Source of the DNA: Halomonas binhaiensis
Lineage (GTDB): Bacteria; Pseudomonadota; Gammaproteobacteria; Pseudomonadales; Halomonadaceae
Reading direction: 5' to 3'
Assembly: GCF_008329985.2 (NCBI RefSeq)
Contig: NZ_CP038437.2
Span: 1,302,001-1,366,000, forward strand
DNA length: 64,000 nucleotides
Position 1 is the first letter of the stretch. Each line of letters starts with the position of its first letter. Of this stretch, positions 26,415 through 36,059 are shown piece by piece. The notes below the pieces were generated by a model that worked only from the letters and a program-made list of their open reading frames with translations, was not told the DNA's origin and ran no database searches. The translations under genes were made by a program, and so were the position numbers.

Positions 26415-27419
26415 TTAGAGAGCGCCTGAGTCGGTATTTGGTGGACTGGCAGCAAAGCGTGCCCGATAGACGGATGGGGAGACGCCGTAATGGCGCTGGA
26501 ACAGGCGCCGGAGCTGTTCGGCGCCGCCCAGGCGCCATCTCGATGCCAGGCGTTCCAGAGAGGGTTCCCCACCAAGCAGATCGCTGCGCGCGGCTTCCAG
26601 GCGCAATTGGGTCAGATACTCACCCGGTGATGTATCAAGCTGACGTCGGAAAAGACGCGACAGGTGCCGGGGTGTGATAGCCAGTCGCTCAGCCATGGAG
26701 TGGATGTCATGATCCTTGCCAGGGGTGGCGTGCAGTTCCTCTATCAGAGGTCTGAGTCGAGGACCGGCGCGTTGTTGATGCAGCAGTGCCTCACTGAACT
26801 GGGATTGACCACCGGGGCGATGCAGGAACATGACCAGTTCCCTGGCAACACGGCTGGCCAGCTCGGTTCCATGGTCGGCTTCCACCAGTGACAGTGCGAG
26901 ATCGATGCCTGCGGTGACCCCCGCGCTGGTAAAGCATCCCCTGTCTTCTACATAAAGGGCATCAGGCAGGACCTCTATATCAGGGTAATGCTGGGCCAGG
27001 TCGGTGCAATGGCGCCAGTGGGTGGTGGCCTTGCGACCATTCAGCAGTCCTGCTTCGGCCAGCAGAAAGGCTCCTGAGCAAATGGCTCCCAAGCGCCTGA
27101 CGTGAGGAGCCATCCTGCGTAGCCCATCGACATGAAAACGCTGGCGGCACTGGTTAAAGACACCGCTGCCACCGGCTACCAGCAGCGTGTCCGGGGCGCC
27201 TTGAGCTTCCAGTCCCTGCCAATCCTGGTCGGCGCATAGCGTCAATCCGCCGTTGGTCTTTATCATGCCGGCCGCTCGGGCCACCAGGCTCAGGTCGTAG
27301 AGCAGACGGTTGGCCATCTGGTTGGCACTGGCAAATACCTGCCAAGGGCCGCTGACATCGAGTACCTGGCAATTGGGATAGGCAACGATCGCAACTCGGC
27401 GTAAAGGAGGGGGAGGCAT
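26415..27419 (-). CDS. GlxA-family AraC-type regulator (DJ-1/PfpI plus HTH)
   Basis: The 334-residue protein starts with a DJ-1/PfpI-like domain (about residues 5-185; VAIVAYPNCQVLDVSGPWQVF, and GAICSGAFLLAEAGLL with the conserved Cys elbow) and ends in an AraC double helix-turn-helix (about 225-325; MAERLAITPRHLSRLFRRQL and LERLASRWRLGGAEQLRRLF). In such regulators the amidase-like domain usually senses a ligand. Relatives control glycine-betaine, carnitine or arginine catabolism in Pseudomonas. ATG 27419, six bases after GGAG, is preferred to one 15 bases upstream. The effector is unknown. Confidence 0.88.
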   Translation of the reverse strand: MPPPPLRRVAIVAYPNCQVLDVSGPWQVFASANQMANRLLYDLSLVARAAGMIKTNGGLTLCADQDWQGLEAQGAPDTLLVAGGSGVFNQCRQRFHVDGLRRMAPHVRRLGAICSGAFLLAEAGLLNGRKATTHWRHCTDLAQHYPDIEVLPDALYVEDRGCFTSAGVTAGIDLALSLVEADHGTELASRVARELVMFLHRPGGQSQFSEALLHQQRAGPRLRPLIEELHATPGKDHDIHSMAERLAITPRHLSRLFRRQLDTSPGEYLTQLRLEAARSDLLGGEPSLERLASRWRLGGAEQLRRLFQRHYGVSPSVYRARFAASPPNTDSGAL

Positions 27420-27544
27420 CGCAAGCTCCAGCATGTCGGGGTTTCTGGAGTCTGGAGGATGACGAGGATGTCATCAATGACAAATACCCCACCAATAAGG
27501 ACATTCGGGGCGGGAGCAAGTGGTTCAAGTCGTCGCCAACACCG

Positions 27545-27573
27545 CAGCGCCCCGCTCGGTGAGCGGGGCGCTG
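27545..27573 (-). terminator. Terminator of the sodium/solute symporter gene
   Basis: Perfect 13-bp GC-rich stem (CAGCGCCCCGCTC and complement) with a 3-base loop, starting 29 bases after the symporter stop. There is no marked T-run. Confidence 0.75.
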
Positions 27574-27601
27574 TCAGTAAGAAGGCCTGGTGTGGGGCAG
27601 G

Positions 27602-29194
27602 TCAGGCGAAGGATATGTACATGGCAATGACCAGGACAACCAGTACGATACCGGCGGGAATGGCGCCTTTCCAAGGAGTCAGGTCCACGGCGCCAGCGTC
27701 TTCATGCACCCAGGCTTCGGCACGTGGACGGATCTTGCCGATCCACAGCATCAGCGCCACCAGCAGAACGAAGACCAGGGCCACGAAGTGGAATTCATGC
27801 ATGATGGTCGGCAGCTTGTTGAACGGCGGAATGAAGTAGCCAGCAAAGATAAACAGACAGCCCCCGACCAGGGAGATCTTGGCCGCCATGGCAGGAACAC
27901 GGCGCGTCAGCAGGCCGACGATGACCACGGCCAGGATGGGAATGAAATAGATGGCATTCATCTTCTGCAGATAGCTGAACAGGCTTTCCTGACCGGCCAG
28001 CAGAGGAGCGATGGTCATGGCGGCAATGGCCATGATCCAGCCGAATACCTTGCTTGCCTTGACCACCTGTTCGTCAGTGGCATCCTTCTTCAGCACGGCC
28101 TTGTACAGCCCCAGGCTGAACAGTGTGGTAGTGGAGTTAAGTGCTGAGTTGAAGGAAGACAGGATGGCACCGACCATGACGGCAGCGAAGAACCCTGTGA
28201 GCGGTGCGGGCAATACGTTGAACACCAGATGACCGTAGGCTTCGTCGGCACGAACGCCCTGATCGGCGTAGAGGTGGTAGGCAATGATCCCGGGTAGCAC
28301 CAGGTAGAGCGGGCCAAGCAGTTTGAACAGGCCTGTCAGCAACACGCCTTTCTGGCCTTCCGCCAGGTTCTTGGCGGCGAAGGTACGCTGGATGATCTGC
28401 TGGTTGGTGGTCCAGTAGAAGAGGTTGATCAGGAATACCCCGGTGAACAGCGTCAAGAAGGGAACCTGCTGCTCAGCAGTGCCCATGGAGTTGAACTTGT
28501 CCGGGTTGCTCTGCTTGAGAAGCTCCCAGCCTGCCAGGATGCCTCCATCGTCGCTGACGGCCTGCAGGCCGAAGTAGACGATAACGAAGCCGCCGACAAG
28601 CAGGCCGATGCCATTCAAGGTGTCGGATACGGCAACGGTGCGCAGGCCACCAAACAGGGCATAGATGGAACCGATGATGCCGACAATCCATACCGTCAAC
28701 CACAGCAGGGTGGTATCAGACTGAATACCGGTCAGGGAGTGCAGGTCGAGCATGCCCTGCAGACCAACGGCACCGGAATACAGAATGATTGGCAGCAGAA
28801 TCACCGCATAGGCAATCAGGAAGATGATGTTACAAATCAGTTGGGTGCCGCGGTCAAAGCGGATTTCCAGCAGTTGAGGAATGGTAGTGATGCCGCTCTT
28901 GAGGAAGCGCGGCAGGAAGAACAGCCCCAGGGAGACCAGCGCGATGACGGCAACCACCTCCCATGCCATGACACTCAAGCCATCAGTGAAGGCAGAACCA
29001 TTGAGGCCCACCATCTGCTCGGTGGACAGGTTGGTCATCAGCAGTGAGCCTGCGATCAACGGGAATGTCAGGCTACGTCCAGCAAGGAAGAATCCGTTGC
29101 TGCTGGAATGGTCGTCTTTACGCGTGATGCGCCAGGTGATGAGGGCGACCAATCCTGTAAAGAACAGGAACGACGCGAAGGTGAGTAAGGGCAT
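27602..29194 (-). CDS. Sodium:solute symporter (SSS/SLC5 family, vSGLT-like)
   Basis: The 530-residue transporter has about fourteen hydrophobic segments and SSS motifs: GFFLAGRSLTFPLIAGSLLMTNLS near residues 30-55, GGLRTVAVSDTLNG (about 180), TGVFLINLFYWTTNQQIIQR (about 250-270), and GAILSSFNSALNS (about 350), which contains the serines of the sodium site. The vSGLT/YidK branch carries sugars and polyols, which fits better than proline or pantothenate transport. ATG 29194 with AAGGAAG upstream is chosen. It is divergent from the DUF924 gene across a 417-base spacer. Confidence 0.87.
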   Translation of the reverse strand: MPLLTFASFLFFTGLVALITWRITRKDDHSSSNGFFLAGRSLTFPLIAGSLLMTNLSTEQMVGLNGSAFTDGLSVMAWEVVAVIALVSLGLFFLPRFLKSGITTIPQLLEIRFDRGTQLICNIIFLIAYAVILLPIILYSGAVGLQGMLDLHSLTGIQSDTTLLWLTVWIVGIIGSIYALFGGLRTVAVSDTLNGIGLLVGGFVIVYFGLQAVSDDGGILAGWELLKQSNPDKFNSMGTAEQQVPFLTLFTGVFLINLFYWTTNQQIIQRTFAAKNLAEGQKGVLLTGLFKLLGPLYLVLPGIIAYHLYADQGVRADEAYGHLVFNVLPAPLTGFFAAVMVGAILSSFNSALNSTTTLFSLGLYKAVLKKDATDEQVVKASKVFGWIMAIAAMTIAPLLAGQESLFSYLQKMNAIYFIPILAVVIVGLLTRRVPAMAAKISLVGGCLFIFAGYFIPPFNKLPTIMHEFHFVALVFVLLVALMLWIGKIRPRAEAWVHEDAGAVDLTPWKGAIPAGIVLVVLVIAMYISFA

Positions 29195-29611
29195 GTTGTC
29201 TTCCTTGCGGTCAGAATGCGGAGTACGTTCGCCAATCAATTCGGCTGTCTAAGCCGGCGATATCGCTAATAAGCCTAGGCAGTAACTGAGTTATCTGGCT
29301 CAAAAAACTTCGCATCTGGCATTCGGTTCGTAGTGAAATCTGGGAGTGTTCTGCTCGGAAACTTACGTTTATTGTGCCTTGTTCATCTGTCTTAAAGGAT
29401 TAAGAGTGCAGGCAAGACACGTTATAAAACGAACAGCATGCGAGTTTAGGCGTTATGAAAACTACGGCTATACGCCTTTTGTCGTATAGCCGAAGGCGGG
29501 CGTATTGTTGCCCATTTGTGGCTAGAATGCATTCGCAGTCAGGATTCCTGGTGACGGGAAACCTGTGATGAGGTTCCTTGCCCCCCAGGCACCATATTAA
29601 TGGAGATGAGC
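29195..29611. promoter_or_regulatory. 417-bp divergent spacer with a 10-bp inverted repeat (29465-29492)
   Basis: No gene is seen. It separates the symporter and DUF924 genes. The clear signal is CGGCTATACG (29465-29474) and its exact complement (29483-29492) around an 8-base spacer, about 120 bases before the DUF924 start. With no T-run and no upstream gene on that strand, an operator is more likely than a terminator. The symporter-proximal side is AT-rich and probably holds its promoter, but no clear -35/-10 pair stands out. Confidence 0.4.
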
Positions 29612-30163
29612 ATGCCCGATGTGAAGGCGGCTGAAGAGGTGGTGGGATTCTGGTTTCAGGTGCTGACACCGAGGCAGTGGTTTGCCAAGGATGACGACCT
29701 CGACCAGCGCATTCGCCAGGATTTTGGCAAGACCCTGGAAGCGGCAGCGGCGGGGGAGTTGTGGCATTGGCGTCGTTCTGCCCGCGGGCGGTTGGCGGAG
29801 GTTATCGTGCTGGACCAATTTTCGCGCAATATTCATCGGGGCTCTGCGCAGGCCTTTGCCTGTGATGGTCAGGCACTGGTTCTGGCTCAGGAAGCAGTGA
29901 CCCAGCAAGCTGACCGCAAGCTGGATGTCCATGGGCGGTCGTTCCTTTATATGCCTTACATGCACAGTGAGTCTCTGGTCGTGCATGATGAAGCCTTGCG
30001 GCTGTTCGACCAGCCCGGGCTAGAAGATAACCTGCGTTATGAACATCTTCATCGGGAGATTCTTGCACGCTTCGGTCGCTATCCTCATCGCAATGAAGTG
30101 CTGGGGCGTGCCTCGACGGCGGAAGAGCTGGCTTTCCTTTCGCAGCCGGGTTCTTCTTTTTAA
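29612..30163 (+). CDS. DUF924-family protein
   Basis: The 183-residue alpha-helical protein carries the DUF924 pattern: VVGFWFQVLTPRQWFAKDD (about residues 9-27), VIVLDQFSRNIHRGSAQAFACD (about 64-85), LYMPYMHSES (about 110-120) and FGRYPHRNEVLGRAS (about 155-170). The fold is TPR-like; no biochemical activity is established. ATG 29612 is chosen because GGAG lies six bases upstream; the ATG at 29600 overlaps that site. It is monocistronic and faces gabT across a terminator. Confidence 0.88.
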   Translation: MPDVKAAEEVVGFWFQVLTPRQWFAKDDDLDQRIRQDFGKTLEAAAAGELWHWRRSARGRLAEVIVLDQFSRNIHRGSAQAFACDGQALVLAQEAVTQQADRKLDVHGRSFLYMPYMHSESLVVHDEALRLFDQPGLEDNLRYEHLHREILARFGRYPHRNEVLGRASTAEELAFLSQPGSSF

Positions 30164-30235
30164 CCTGGCCGCTCTTGCTGGTGACACGTCAAATAGCGGG
30201 CCAGCATGACCTTTGTCCAGTATGACCTTCGTAAA

Positions 30236-30264
30236 GACGCCACCGGCCAAAGGCCGGTGGCGTC
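30236..30264. terminator. Bidirectional terminator between DUF924 gene and gabT
   Basis: Perfect 13-bp stem (GACGCCACCGGCC and complement) with an AAA loop, 30 bases from the gabT stop and 72 from the DUF924 stop. Confidence 0.8.
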
Positions 30265-30293
30265 GTCTGTGGTGCTTGCTTGCCGCGTCAGTG

Positions 30294-31586
30294 TCAGGCG
30301 GTAGCGGCAGCCTTGCTGCCCACCATGGCTTCCAGGCCTTGCTCGATGATGGTCAGGCCTTCTTCAAGGATGTCATCCTCGATAGTGACAGGCATCAGGA
30401 AACGAATGGTATTGCCGAACATGCCGCAGGACAGCAGGATCAGTCCCTTCTCGCGGGCTCGCTTGCACAGTTCTGCCGCCAGCGCGGGAGAGGGCTCGCC
30501 ATTGCTGTCAGCGAGTTCGAAGGCGGCCATGGCGCCCAGGTTGCGTGGATGAACAACAGCATCGAAGCGTTGTTCCCACTGCTGGAAGCGCTTGGCCAGC
30601 TTGTCGCCCAGGGCCTGGCTCTTGCCAAGGATGTTGTCTTCTTCGAACACTTCCAGCACGGCAAGGGTCGCGGCACAGGAAACGGGGCTGCCAGAGTAGG
30701 TTCCGCCCAGGGAGCCAACACCTGAGGCATCCATGTGCTCGGCCGTGCCCACCACGGCGGAAATGGGCATGCCTGCCGCCATGCTCTTGGCCATGGTCAT
30801 CAGGTCTGGCTGAACGCCGCTGTGTTCAATGGCGAACATCTTGCCTGTCCGTCCGAAGCCACTCTGAACTTCGTCGATGATCATCAGGATGCCGTGCTCA
30901 TCACAGATCTCGCGAATCTTCTTGAGGAAACTGGTCGGGGCTGCATAGAAGCCCCCTTCACCAAGCACTGGTTCCAGTACGATGGCTGCAGTGTCCTTTG
31001 GGTTGGCATCGGTCTTGAGCACCATCTTCAGGCGACGAATGGATTCTTCTTCGCTGATGCCGTGCTCGGGGACTGGGTAGCCGGCCCGGAATACACAGCC
31101 CGGCATGGTGCCGAAGTCGCTGGCATAGGGCGCTACCTTGCCGTTCATGGCCATGGTCATGAACGTCCGGCCATGATAACCGCCATCGAAGCAGATGACG
31201 TTATTACGGCCAGTGGCGGCGCGGGCGATCTTGACCGCATTTTCCAGTGCCTCGGCACCGGAGTTGACCAGCATGACCTTGGCATTGCCGCGCACAGGGG
31301 TAATGCCGGCGAGCTTTTCCGCCACCTGGACATAGCCGGCATAAGGCATGACGGTCTGGCAGGTGTGCATGACATGGTCAAGCTGATCCTTGACGGCCTG
31401 CACGACCTTGGGGTGGCGGTGGCCGATGTTGAGTACGCCAATGCCGCCGGCAAAGTCGATCAGACGGTTGCCATCGGCATCCCAGATCAGAGCGTTTTCA
31501 GCACGGTCTGCAAAGGCGGTGGCAGGACTGGCAGCGCCTTTGGCAACGTAACGTTCTTTCAGCTCATTCAGTTGTGCGTTGTTCAT
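30294..31586 (-). CDS. gabT: 4-aminobutyrate aminotransferase
   Basis: GabT transfers the amino group of GABA to 2-oxoglutarate, giving succinate semialdehyde and glutamate. The 430-residue class-III aminotransferase shows NSGAEALENAVKIARAATGR (phosphate binding, about residues 103-122), the FDGGYHGRT stacking loop, IIDEVQSGFGRTGKMFA with the PLP-binding Asp, and MTMAKSMAAGMPIS with the Schiff-base Lys. ATG 31586 has GGAGA upstream. It lies 25 bases after gabD, so both are co-transcribed. 5-aminovalerate or putrescine-derived amines may also be substrates. Confidence 0.93.
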   Translation of the reverse strand: MNNAQLNELKERYVAKGAASPATAFADRAENALIWDADGNRLIDFAGGIGVLNIGHRHPKVVQAVKDQLDHVMHTCQTVMPYAGYVQVAEKLAGITPVRGNAKVMLVNSGAEALENAVKIARAATGRNNVICFDGGYHGRTFMTMAMNGKVAPYASDFGTMPGCVFRAGYPVPEHGISEEESIRRLKMVLKTDANPKDTAAIVLEPVLGEGGFYAAPTSFLKKIREICDEHGILMIIDEVQSGFGRTGKMFAIEHSGVQPDLMTMAKSMAAGMPISAVVGTAEHMDASGVGSLGGTYSGSPVSCAATLAVLEVFEEDNILGKSQALGDKLAKRFQQWEQRFDAVVHPRNLGAMAAFELADSNGEPSPALAAELCKRAREKGLILLSCGMFGNTIRFLMPVTIEDDILEEGLTIIEQGLEAMVGSKAAATA

Positions 31587-31611
31587 GACGAAGTCTCCAG
31601 ATGAGGAATGA

Positions 31612-33057
31612 TTAGAGGCCGCCAAGACAGGCGTACTTCAATTCAGTGTATTCATCCAATCCGTAACGAGAACCTTCTCGACCCAGCCCGGATTCCTTGA
31701 TGCCCCCGAAAGGAGCCAGCTCTGTGGACAGGATGCCCTCGTTGATTGCTACCATGCCGTATTCAAGGTTTTCCATGGTATGCCAGATACGACGGTAGTC
31801 TCTGGCATAGAAGTAGGCTGCCAGGCCGAATTCCGTGTCGTTGGCCATGGCGATGGCTTCTTCGTCCGTGGTGAAACGGAACACCGGAGCCAGGGGACCA
31901 AAGGTTTCTTCCCTTGCTACCTGCATGTCTGTGGTGACATCGCGCAGGACAGTAGGTTCGAAGAAGGTGCCACCCAATTGGTGAGGCTTGCCGCCACACA
32001 CCAGGGAAGCCCCCTTGCCAAGTGCATCGCTGATATGAGACTGCACTTTGTCCACGGCGGCAGCGTTGATCAACGGCCCTTGGAGCACGCCATCATCCAG
32101 TCCATTACCGACCTTCAGCTCAGCCACACGTTTTGCCAGCTTCTCGACGAAGGCATCGTAGACACCGTCCTGAACCAGCAGACGGTTGGTGCATACGCAG
32201 GTCTGGCCGGAGTTGCGGTACTTGGACGCGACGGCACCTTCCACAGCAGCATCCAGGTCAGCATCGTCGAAGACGATGAATGGAGCATTGCCCCCCAGTT
32301 CCATGGAGGCTTTCTTTACCGTAGCAGCACATTGTGAAAGCAGGATCTTGCCCACGGCGGTGGAGCCTGTGAAGGATACCTTTCGTACGCGAGAGTCACC
32401 CGTCAGCACAGGGCCTACTTCACGTGGTGAACTGGCTGTCACGACATTGAGTACACCGGAAGGAATGCCAACATCTTCCGCCAGCTTGGCCAGCGCTAAG
32501 GCTGTCAGAGGTGTGGCCTCTGCGGGCTTGATCACTACGCTGCAACCGGCAGCCATGGCAGGCGCGCACTTGCGCGTGATCATCGCCAGGGGGAAGTTCC
32601 ATGGCGTGATGGCCGCCACTACACCGATTGGCTCGCGAAACACCAGGATGCGCTTGTCGGGACCATGACCAGGCAAGGTGTCACCGGCGATGCGCTTGGC
32701 TTCTTCGGCATAGTACTCGACAAATGACGCGCCATAGGCAACTTCGCCTCGTGCTTCGGCTAGAGGCTTGCCTTGTTCGCGGGTCATCAGTTCAGCAAGG
32801 GCGTCCTGGTGCGCCATGATGCTGTCATACCAGGCGCGTAGCAGGGCGGAGCGCTCCTTGGCTGTCTTGCGCTTCCAGCCATGCCAGGCGGACTCGGCAG
32901 CGGCGACGGCCTCGCGAACGTCGTCGGCACCGAGGTCGGCCACTTGGGCCAGTACTTCACCGGTGGCTGGGTTGGTCACGGCGAAATGGCGCTCAGAGTC
33001 GCGCCACTGGCCGCCGATATATGCCTTGTCGAAGATCAGGTCCTGATAGCTGGACAT
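31612..33057 (-). CDS. gabD: Succinate-semialdehyde dehydrogenase (NADP-dependent type)
   Basis: The 481-residue aldehyde dehydrogenase oxidises succinate semialdehyde to succinate. Motifs: ITPWNFPLAMITRKCAPA (about residues 145-162), KPAEATP with the cofactor-binding Lys, FTGSTAVGK, MELGGNAPFIVFDDADLD with the catalytic Glu (about 255), and NSGQTCVCTNR with the catalytic Cys (about 288). The extra Cys two residues later is normal for GabD. GGAG precedes ATG 33057. First gene of the gabD-gabT pair; no dedicated regulator is adjacent. Confidence 0.94.
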   Translation of the reverse strand: MSSYQDLIFDKAYIGGQWRDSERHFAVTNPATGEVLAQVADLGADDVREAVAAAESAWHGWKRKTAKERSALLRAWYDSIMAHQDALAELMTREQGKPLAEARGEVAYGASFVEYYAEEAKRIAGDTLPGHGPDKRILVFREPIGVVAAITPWNFPLAMITRKCAPAMAAGCSVVIKPAEATPLTALALAKLAEDVGIPSGVLNVVTASSPREVGPVLTGDSRVRKVSFTGSTAVGKILLSQCAATVKKASMELGGNAPFIVFDDADLDAAVEGAVASKYRNSGQTCVCTNRLLVQDGVYDAFVEKLAKRVAELKVGNGLDDGVLQGPLINAAAVDKVQSHISDALGKGASLVCGGKPHQLGGTFFEPTVLRDVTTDMQVAREETFGPLAPVFRFTTDEEAIAMANDTEFGLAAYFYARDYRRIWHTMENLEYGMVAINEGILSTELAPFGGIKESGLGREGSRYGLDEYTELKYACLGGL

Positions 33058-33344
33058 GGGACGCTCCACGAACAATGTAGGGGTGGGTCAATGTTTGACG
33101 AGTGTGCATTATTTGAAACATCGAGCCAAGAGGGTGTTCTGAATTTTTTTGACAGTGCTTCTTTTATTCATCGTGGCTTTTGCATGCACCACAATTTTTT
33201 TACCTATAGCAAGTGGTCAAGCATCGGACTGCCGCTTGCTTTCCGGTACACTGTGGCGCCGAATTCCCGAAGCTCTCGTGCTATCCGGGGATGATTCGCT
33301 TGCGCAGGCATTGATGAAGCAACAGTCCCTTAATGAGGTGAGCC

Positions 33345-35801
33345 TTGGTAGACCCCTTGAACGCCTGGTGGGCCCAGCAGTTGGTGATGTGCAACTGGGC
33401 TTTCATGCCCGATCCCATGATGTTGCCCGAGGAGGCAGCACGCGAACGGCTGGCGGCACTCGAGATTGCCGACCGTGGTGAGCTGGGCTGGCGATTGCTC
33501 GAGCTTAGAGGGGCTGTTGAAGTACCGGCTTCCTGGTTGCTGACCAGTCTGGAACTGGCGGCATTGGCCGGTGCCGCCGGCTGGCTTTCTCATGAACAGG
33601 CGCGTCAGTGGGGGGTGGATACCTGTCACAGCATTCATGGCCGCTATGCCGACCTGGATACTTGGCTGGAAGCGGTTCGCACCTGTCGTGGGGCGGAAGA
33701 TTGGATGCGAGGTGATGACGGCCTGCCTGAAGCCTGTCAGGCATTGTCCACGTTGGAGGCTGAAGGCGATGGCGTGACCTGGGCCTTGCTGGGGGCTTGC
33801 CTGGAAAAGACAAGCAAGGCTCAGCTTTGGCCCCAGCAAGCTGAAGATCAGGTCTGGCGATTACGTGCGGCATTCTCGCCGGTCATGGTAACGCCTGCTT
33901 GCGAGCTGGATTGGGCGGGTAGTGAGCGCTGGCTGTCCGAGGTCTGGCAGATTCACGGACGCGATGACTTGATACGGGCCATCCTATGGCTGACGAGTCA
34001 AGGAGACCGACAGGGCTGGGATATTGATGCTGCACGCTTGATGACGCTAAGCCAGGAAGAGCAACAGACATGGCTGGAAAGCCTGGAGTCACAGGTAGTG
34101 GCTTATGGCCGCCTGCTCAGTCAATACGTCACGCAAGGTGAGCCTCTGGAGTGGGCTGCATGGGACTGGCTGCGAGCTGTCGATCTGGCCTGGGCGGGTT
34201 GCTGTAGTGGCTGGTTGACCCAACAAGAAGGAACCATGCTGGCCACGCATGCGGGTGACCTGGTGGTCCGACGTTACAGTGACTGGAGTGCCCTTGCCCG
34301 AGCCTATCAGCGTGGTCGTAGCCTGTTCGAGGGGCAGGATCGCCTGCCGCAACTGAGCATGGACTGGCGCCTGTTGATGTCATCGCCGTCAAGCCCGTGG
34401 CGTGGAAACCTTGGAGAACTGCTCAATGCGGACGTGGTAGAGGCTGCACGGCACTCCATACGCCAGTGGCGAAGTTCTCCGCGCCACTGGGTGCTGGCGC
34501 TGGCTTCAGTGCGTGATCCGGAGCTGTCGACTCGGCAGGGGGCAGAACCTGTCTTGTCCGAGTCCCGCGCCAAGGAAGCGCGTCAGTATCTCATTGAGAG
34601 CCTGGAGCTATATGCAGATGAAGGAGCAAAAGCATTGATGCGCTATTGGTTGCCGGCGCAGGCTCATCATCTCAACCAATTGGCCGCCGATGCTGCACAT
34701 CGGGCTTTGCCGCCATCTCGCACACCATTTGGTGATCCGGCTTCTGCGGACTTGGTTAATCGAGATTCCCTGGGCAAGGCGACACGCCATTCGGCGACCA
34801 TCCACATGGCCGAGAAGTACGCTTTCTATTTGCAGATGGCAATGGATAGCCAGCAATTCAACGAACGAGAACTGATCGAAATGGCGTCATCTCTGCGAGA
34901 TGTCTTGTGTCGTTTCTACAGTTCTCCCAAGCAGCTTCTTGAAGCCTGGGCCACTTGGGATAGCCTGTTACCCGAGCCAGAGCAACCGACTTTGACGGTA
35001 GAGATTCGTTGGCATCTGGAGGATCCGGGTAGCCTGTTCCATTGGCTTGACTGGGCCAGTGATACCTGGAATGAGCCGGGAGAGCGCCCGTCGTTGAGCC
35101 ACTTCACGGCTTTGGCTCTGGTAGGACCGCTGAATACACCGGTCTGGAATCTGCCGCAGCAGGAGAGCGATCGCGAAGGCGCTTCCATCCGCGACTGGAT
35201 TGACAGCCATTATGGTTTGCACAGTTCAACCGAGTTGATCGATTTCGTACGCTTCTTGCTCGATGTGGGTGATCGACAGGAATATCAGATCAACTATGCA
35301 CCTTATACTCTCAACCCTGCGCGACTGAATTCAGAAATTGCGACGCTGGAGTCTGGCGATTGCAATGAGGAAGAGCGCAACCATCTTTCCCGGCTGATTC
35401 GGGTTCGCGACAATGCCGAGAGCTGTAATGATGTTGATATGTGCGCCTGGGATCTGGCTCAGGCGGTAGATCTGGCGATTGCAGGGCGTCAGCTTGGATG
35501 GCTGGCCAGATCCGACTTCCTCTCCGTGCTGGAAAGAGCCTATGCATTGGCTTCCGAGCACTATTCCGGGTGGCAGGATTATGCCCAGGGCCTCTATGCC
35601 GGCTTCTCCTTTTTCATGGGAGAGACCCCGGATAGAGAAGCCTTTCTGGCCAGTTTCCGCCAAGCCATTACCGCCTGGTTGAGTGCTGCCCCGCCTTTGG
35701 CAGGTAGTTGGGCAAGCCTGGACTTTCCGGGTGCTCGACCACGTCATTGGGCACCTTTGCACATCGATACTCTGCCGGGTGATGGCAGGACTTTGCACTG
35801 A
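33345..35801 (+). CDS. Four-module DUF1266-like protein of unknown function
   Basis: The 818-residue protein starts at a TTG preceded by GAGGTGAG (33335-33342). It has no signal peptide or membrane segment and is Trp- and Leu-rich. The sequence shows four similar modules of about 210 residues. The tyrosine motif recurs at RYADLDTWLEA (Y101), RYSDWSALARAY (Y311), FYSSPKQLLEAW (Y525) and HYSGWQDYAQGLY (Y740), spaced 210, 214 and 215 residues. Before it lies AWDWLRAVDLAWAG (272-285) and AWDLAQAVDLAIAG (701-714), with weaker forms in modules 1 and 3; after each comes a WxL...W pair. This is the pattern I recall for DUF1266 (E. coli YbeR/YbeU, roughly one module each). Function is unknown. It is monocistronic and divergent from gabD. 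Confidence 0.75.
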   Translation: MVDPLNAWWAQQLVMCNWAFMPDPMMLPEEAARERLAALEIADRGELGWRLLELRGAVEVPASWLLTSLELAALAGAAGWLSHEQARQWGVDTCHSIHGRYADLDTWLEAVRTCRGAEDWMRGDDGLPEACQALSTLEAEGDGVTWALLGACLEKTSKAQLWPQQAEDQVWRLRAAFSPVMVTPACELDWAGSERWLSEVWQIHGRDDLIRAILWLTSQGDRQGWDIDAARLMTLSQEEQQTWLESLESQVVAYGRLLSQYVTQGEPLEWAAWDWLRAVDLAWAGCCSGWLTQQEGTMLATHAGDLVVRRYSDWSALARAYQRGRSLFEGQDRLPQLSMDWRLLMSSPSSPWRGNLGELLNADVVEAARHSIRQWRSSPRHWVLALASVRDPELSTRQGAEPVLSESRAKEARQYLIESLELYADEGAKALMRYWLPAQAHHLNQLAADAAHRALPPSRTPFGDPASADLVNRDSLGKATRHSATIHMAEKYAFYLQMAMDSQQFNERELIEMASSLRDVLCRFYSSPKQLLEAWATWDSLLPEPEQPTLTVEIRWHLEDPGSLFHWLDWASDTWNEPGERPSLSHFTALALVGPLNTPVWNLPQQESDREGASIRDWIDSHYGLHSSTELIDFVRFLLDVGDRQEYQINYAPYTLNPARLNSEIATLESGDCNEEERNHLSRLIRVRDNAESCNDVDMCAWDLAQAVDLAIAGRQLGWLARSDFLSVLERAYALASEHYSGWQDYAQGLYAGFSFFMGETPDREAFLASFRQAITAWLSAAPPLAGSWASLDFPGARPRHWAPLHIDTLPGDGRTLH

Positions 35802-36059
35802 TTTGCGCACCCTACGGATAAAAAGGGAAAAAAATTGATTTTTCCTATCGCCAAGATTGGAGATATTGGCTAGTATCGCCTAACAACAATTAAAGCTTCC
35901 TCACTTTAGGGGAATGGTATTAACCATAGTGAGTCATGGGGCGCTATGGCAGTGGCACGAATATCTGGTTTGAGGCGCCACTTCCAGAGCGACTCTCAGG
36001 ACACCGAGCAGGAAGTCTTTCATGGCTCCCACGGGTTCAGGGAATGAGGTTAGATTCTA

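Noticed and set aside
29465..29497. Possible RNA pseudoknot: loop bases CCTT of the inverted repeat could pair with AAGG just after it
   Set aside because: No bases are left to cross the 10-bp stem, so the fold is sterically unlikely; the DNA palindrome is the simpler reading.
33149..33481. Small open frame starting with a signal-peptide-like stretch before the DUF1266-like gene
   Set aside because: It begins with TTG without a good ribosome-binding site, runs 137 bases into the next gene in another frame, and its second half has no protein character.
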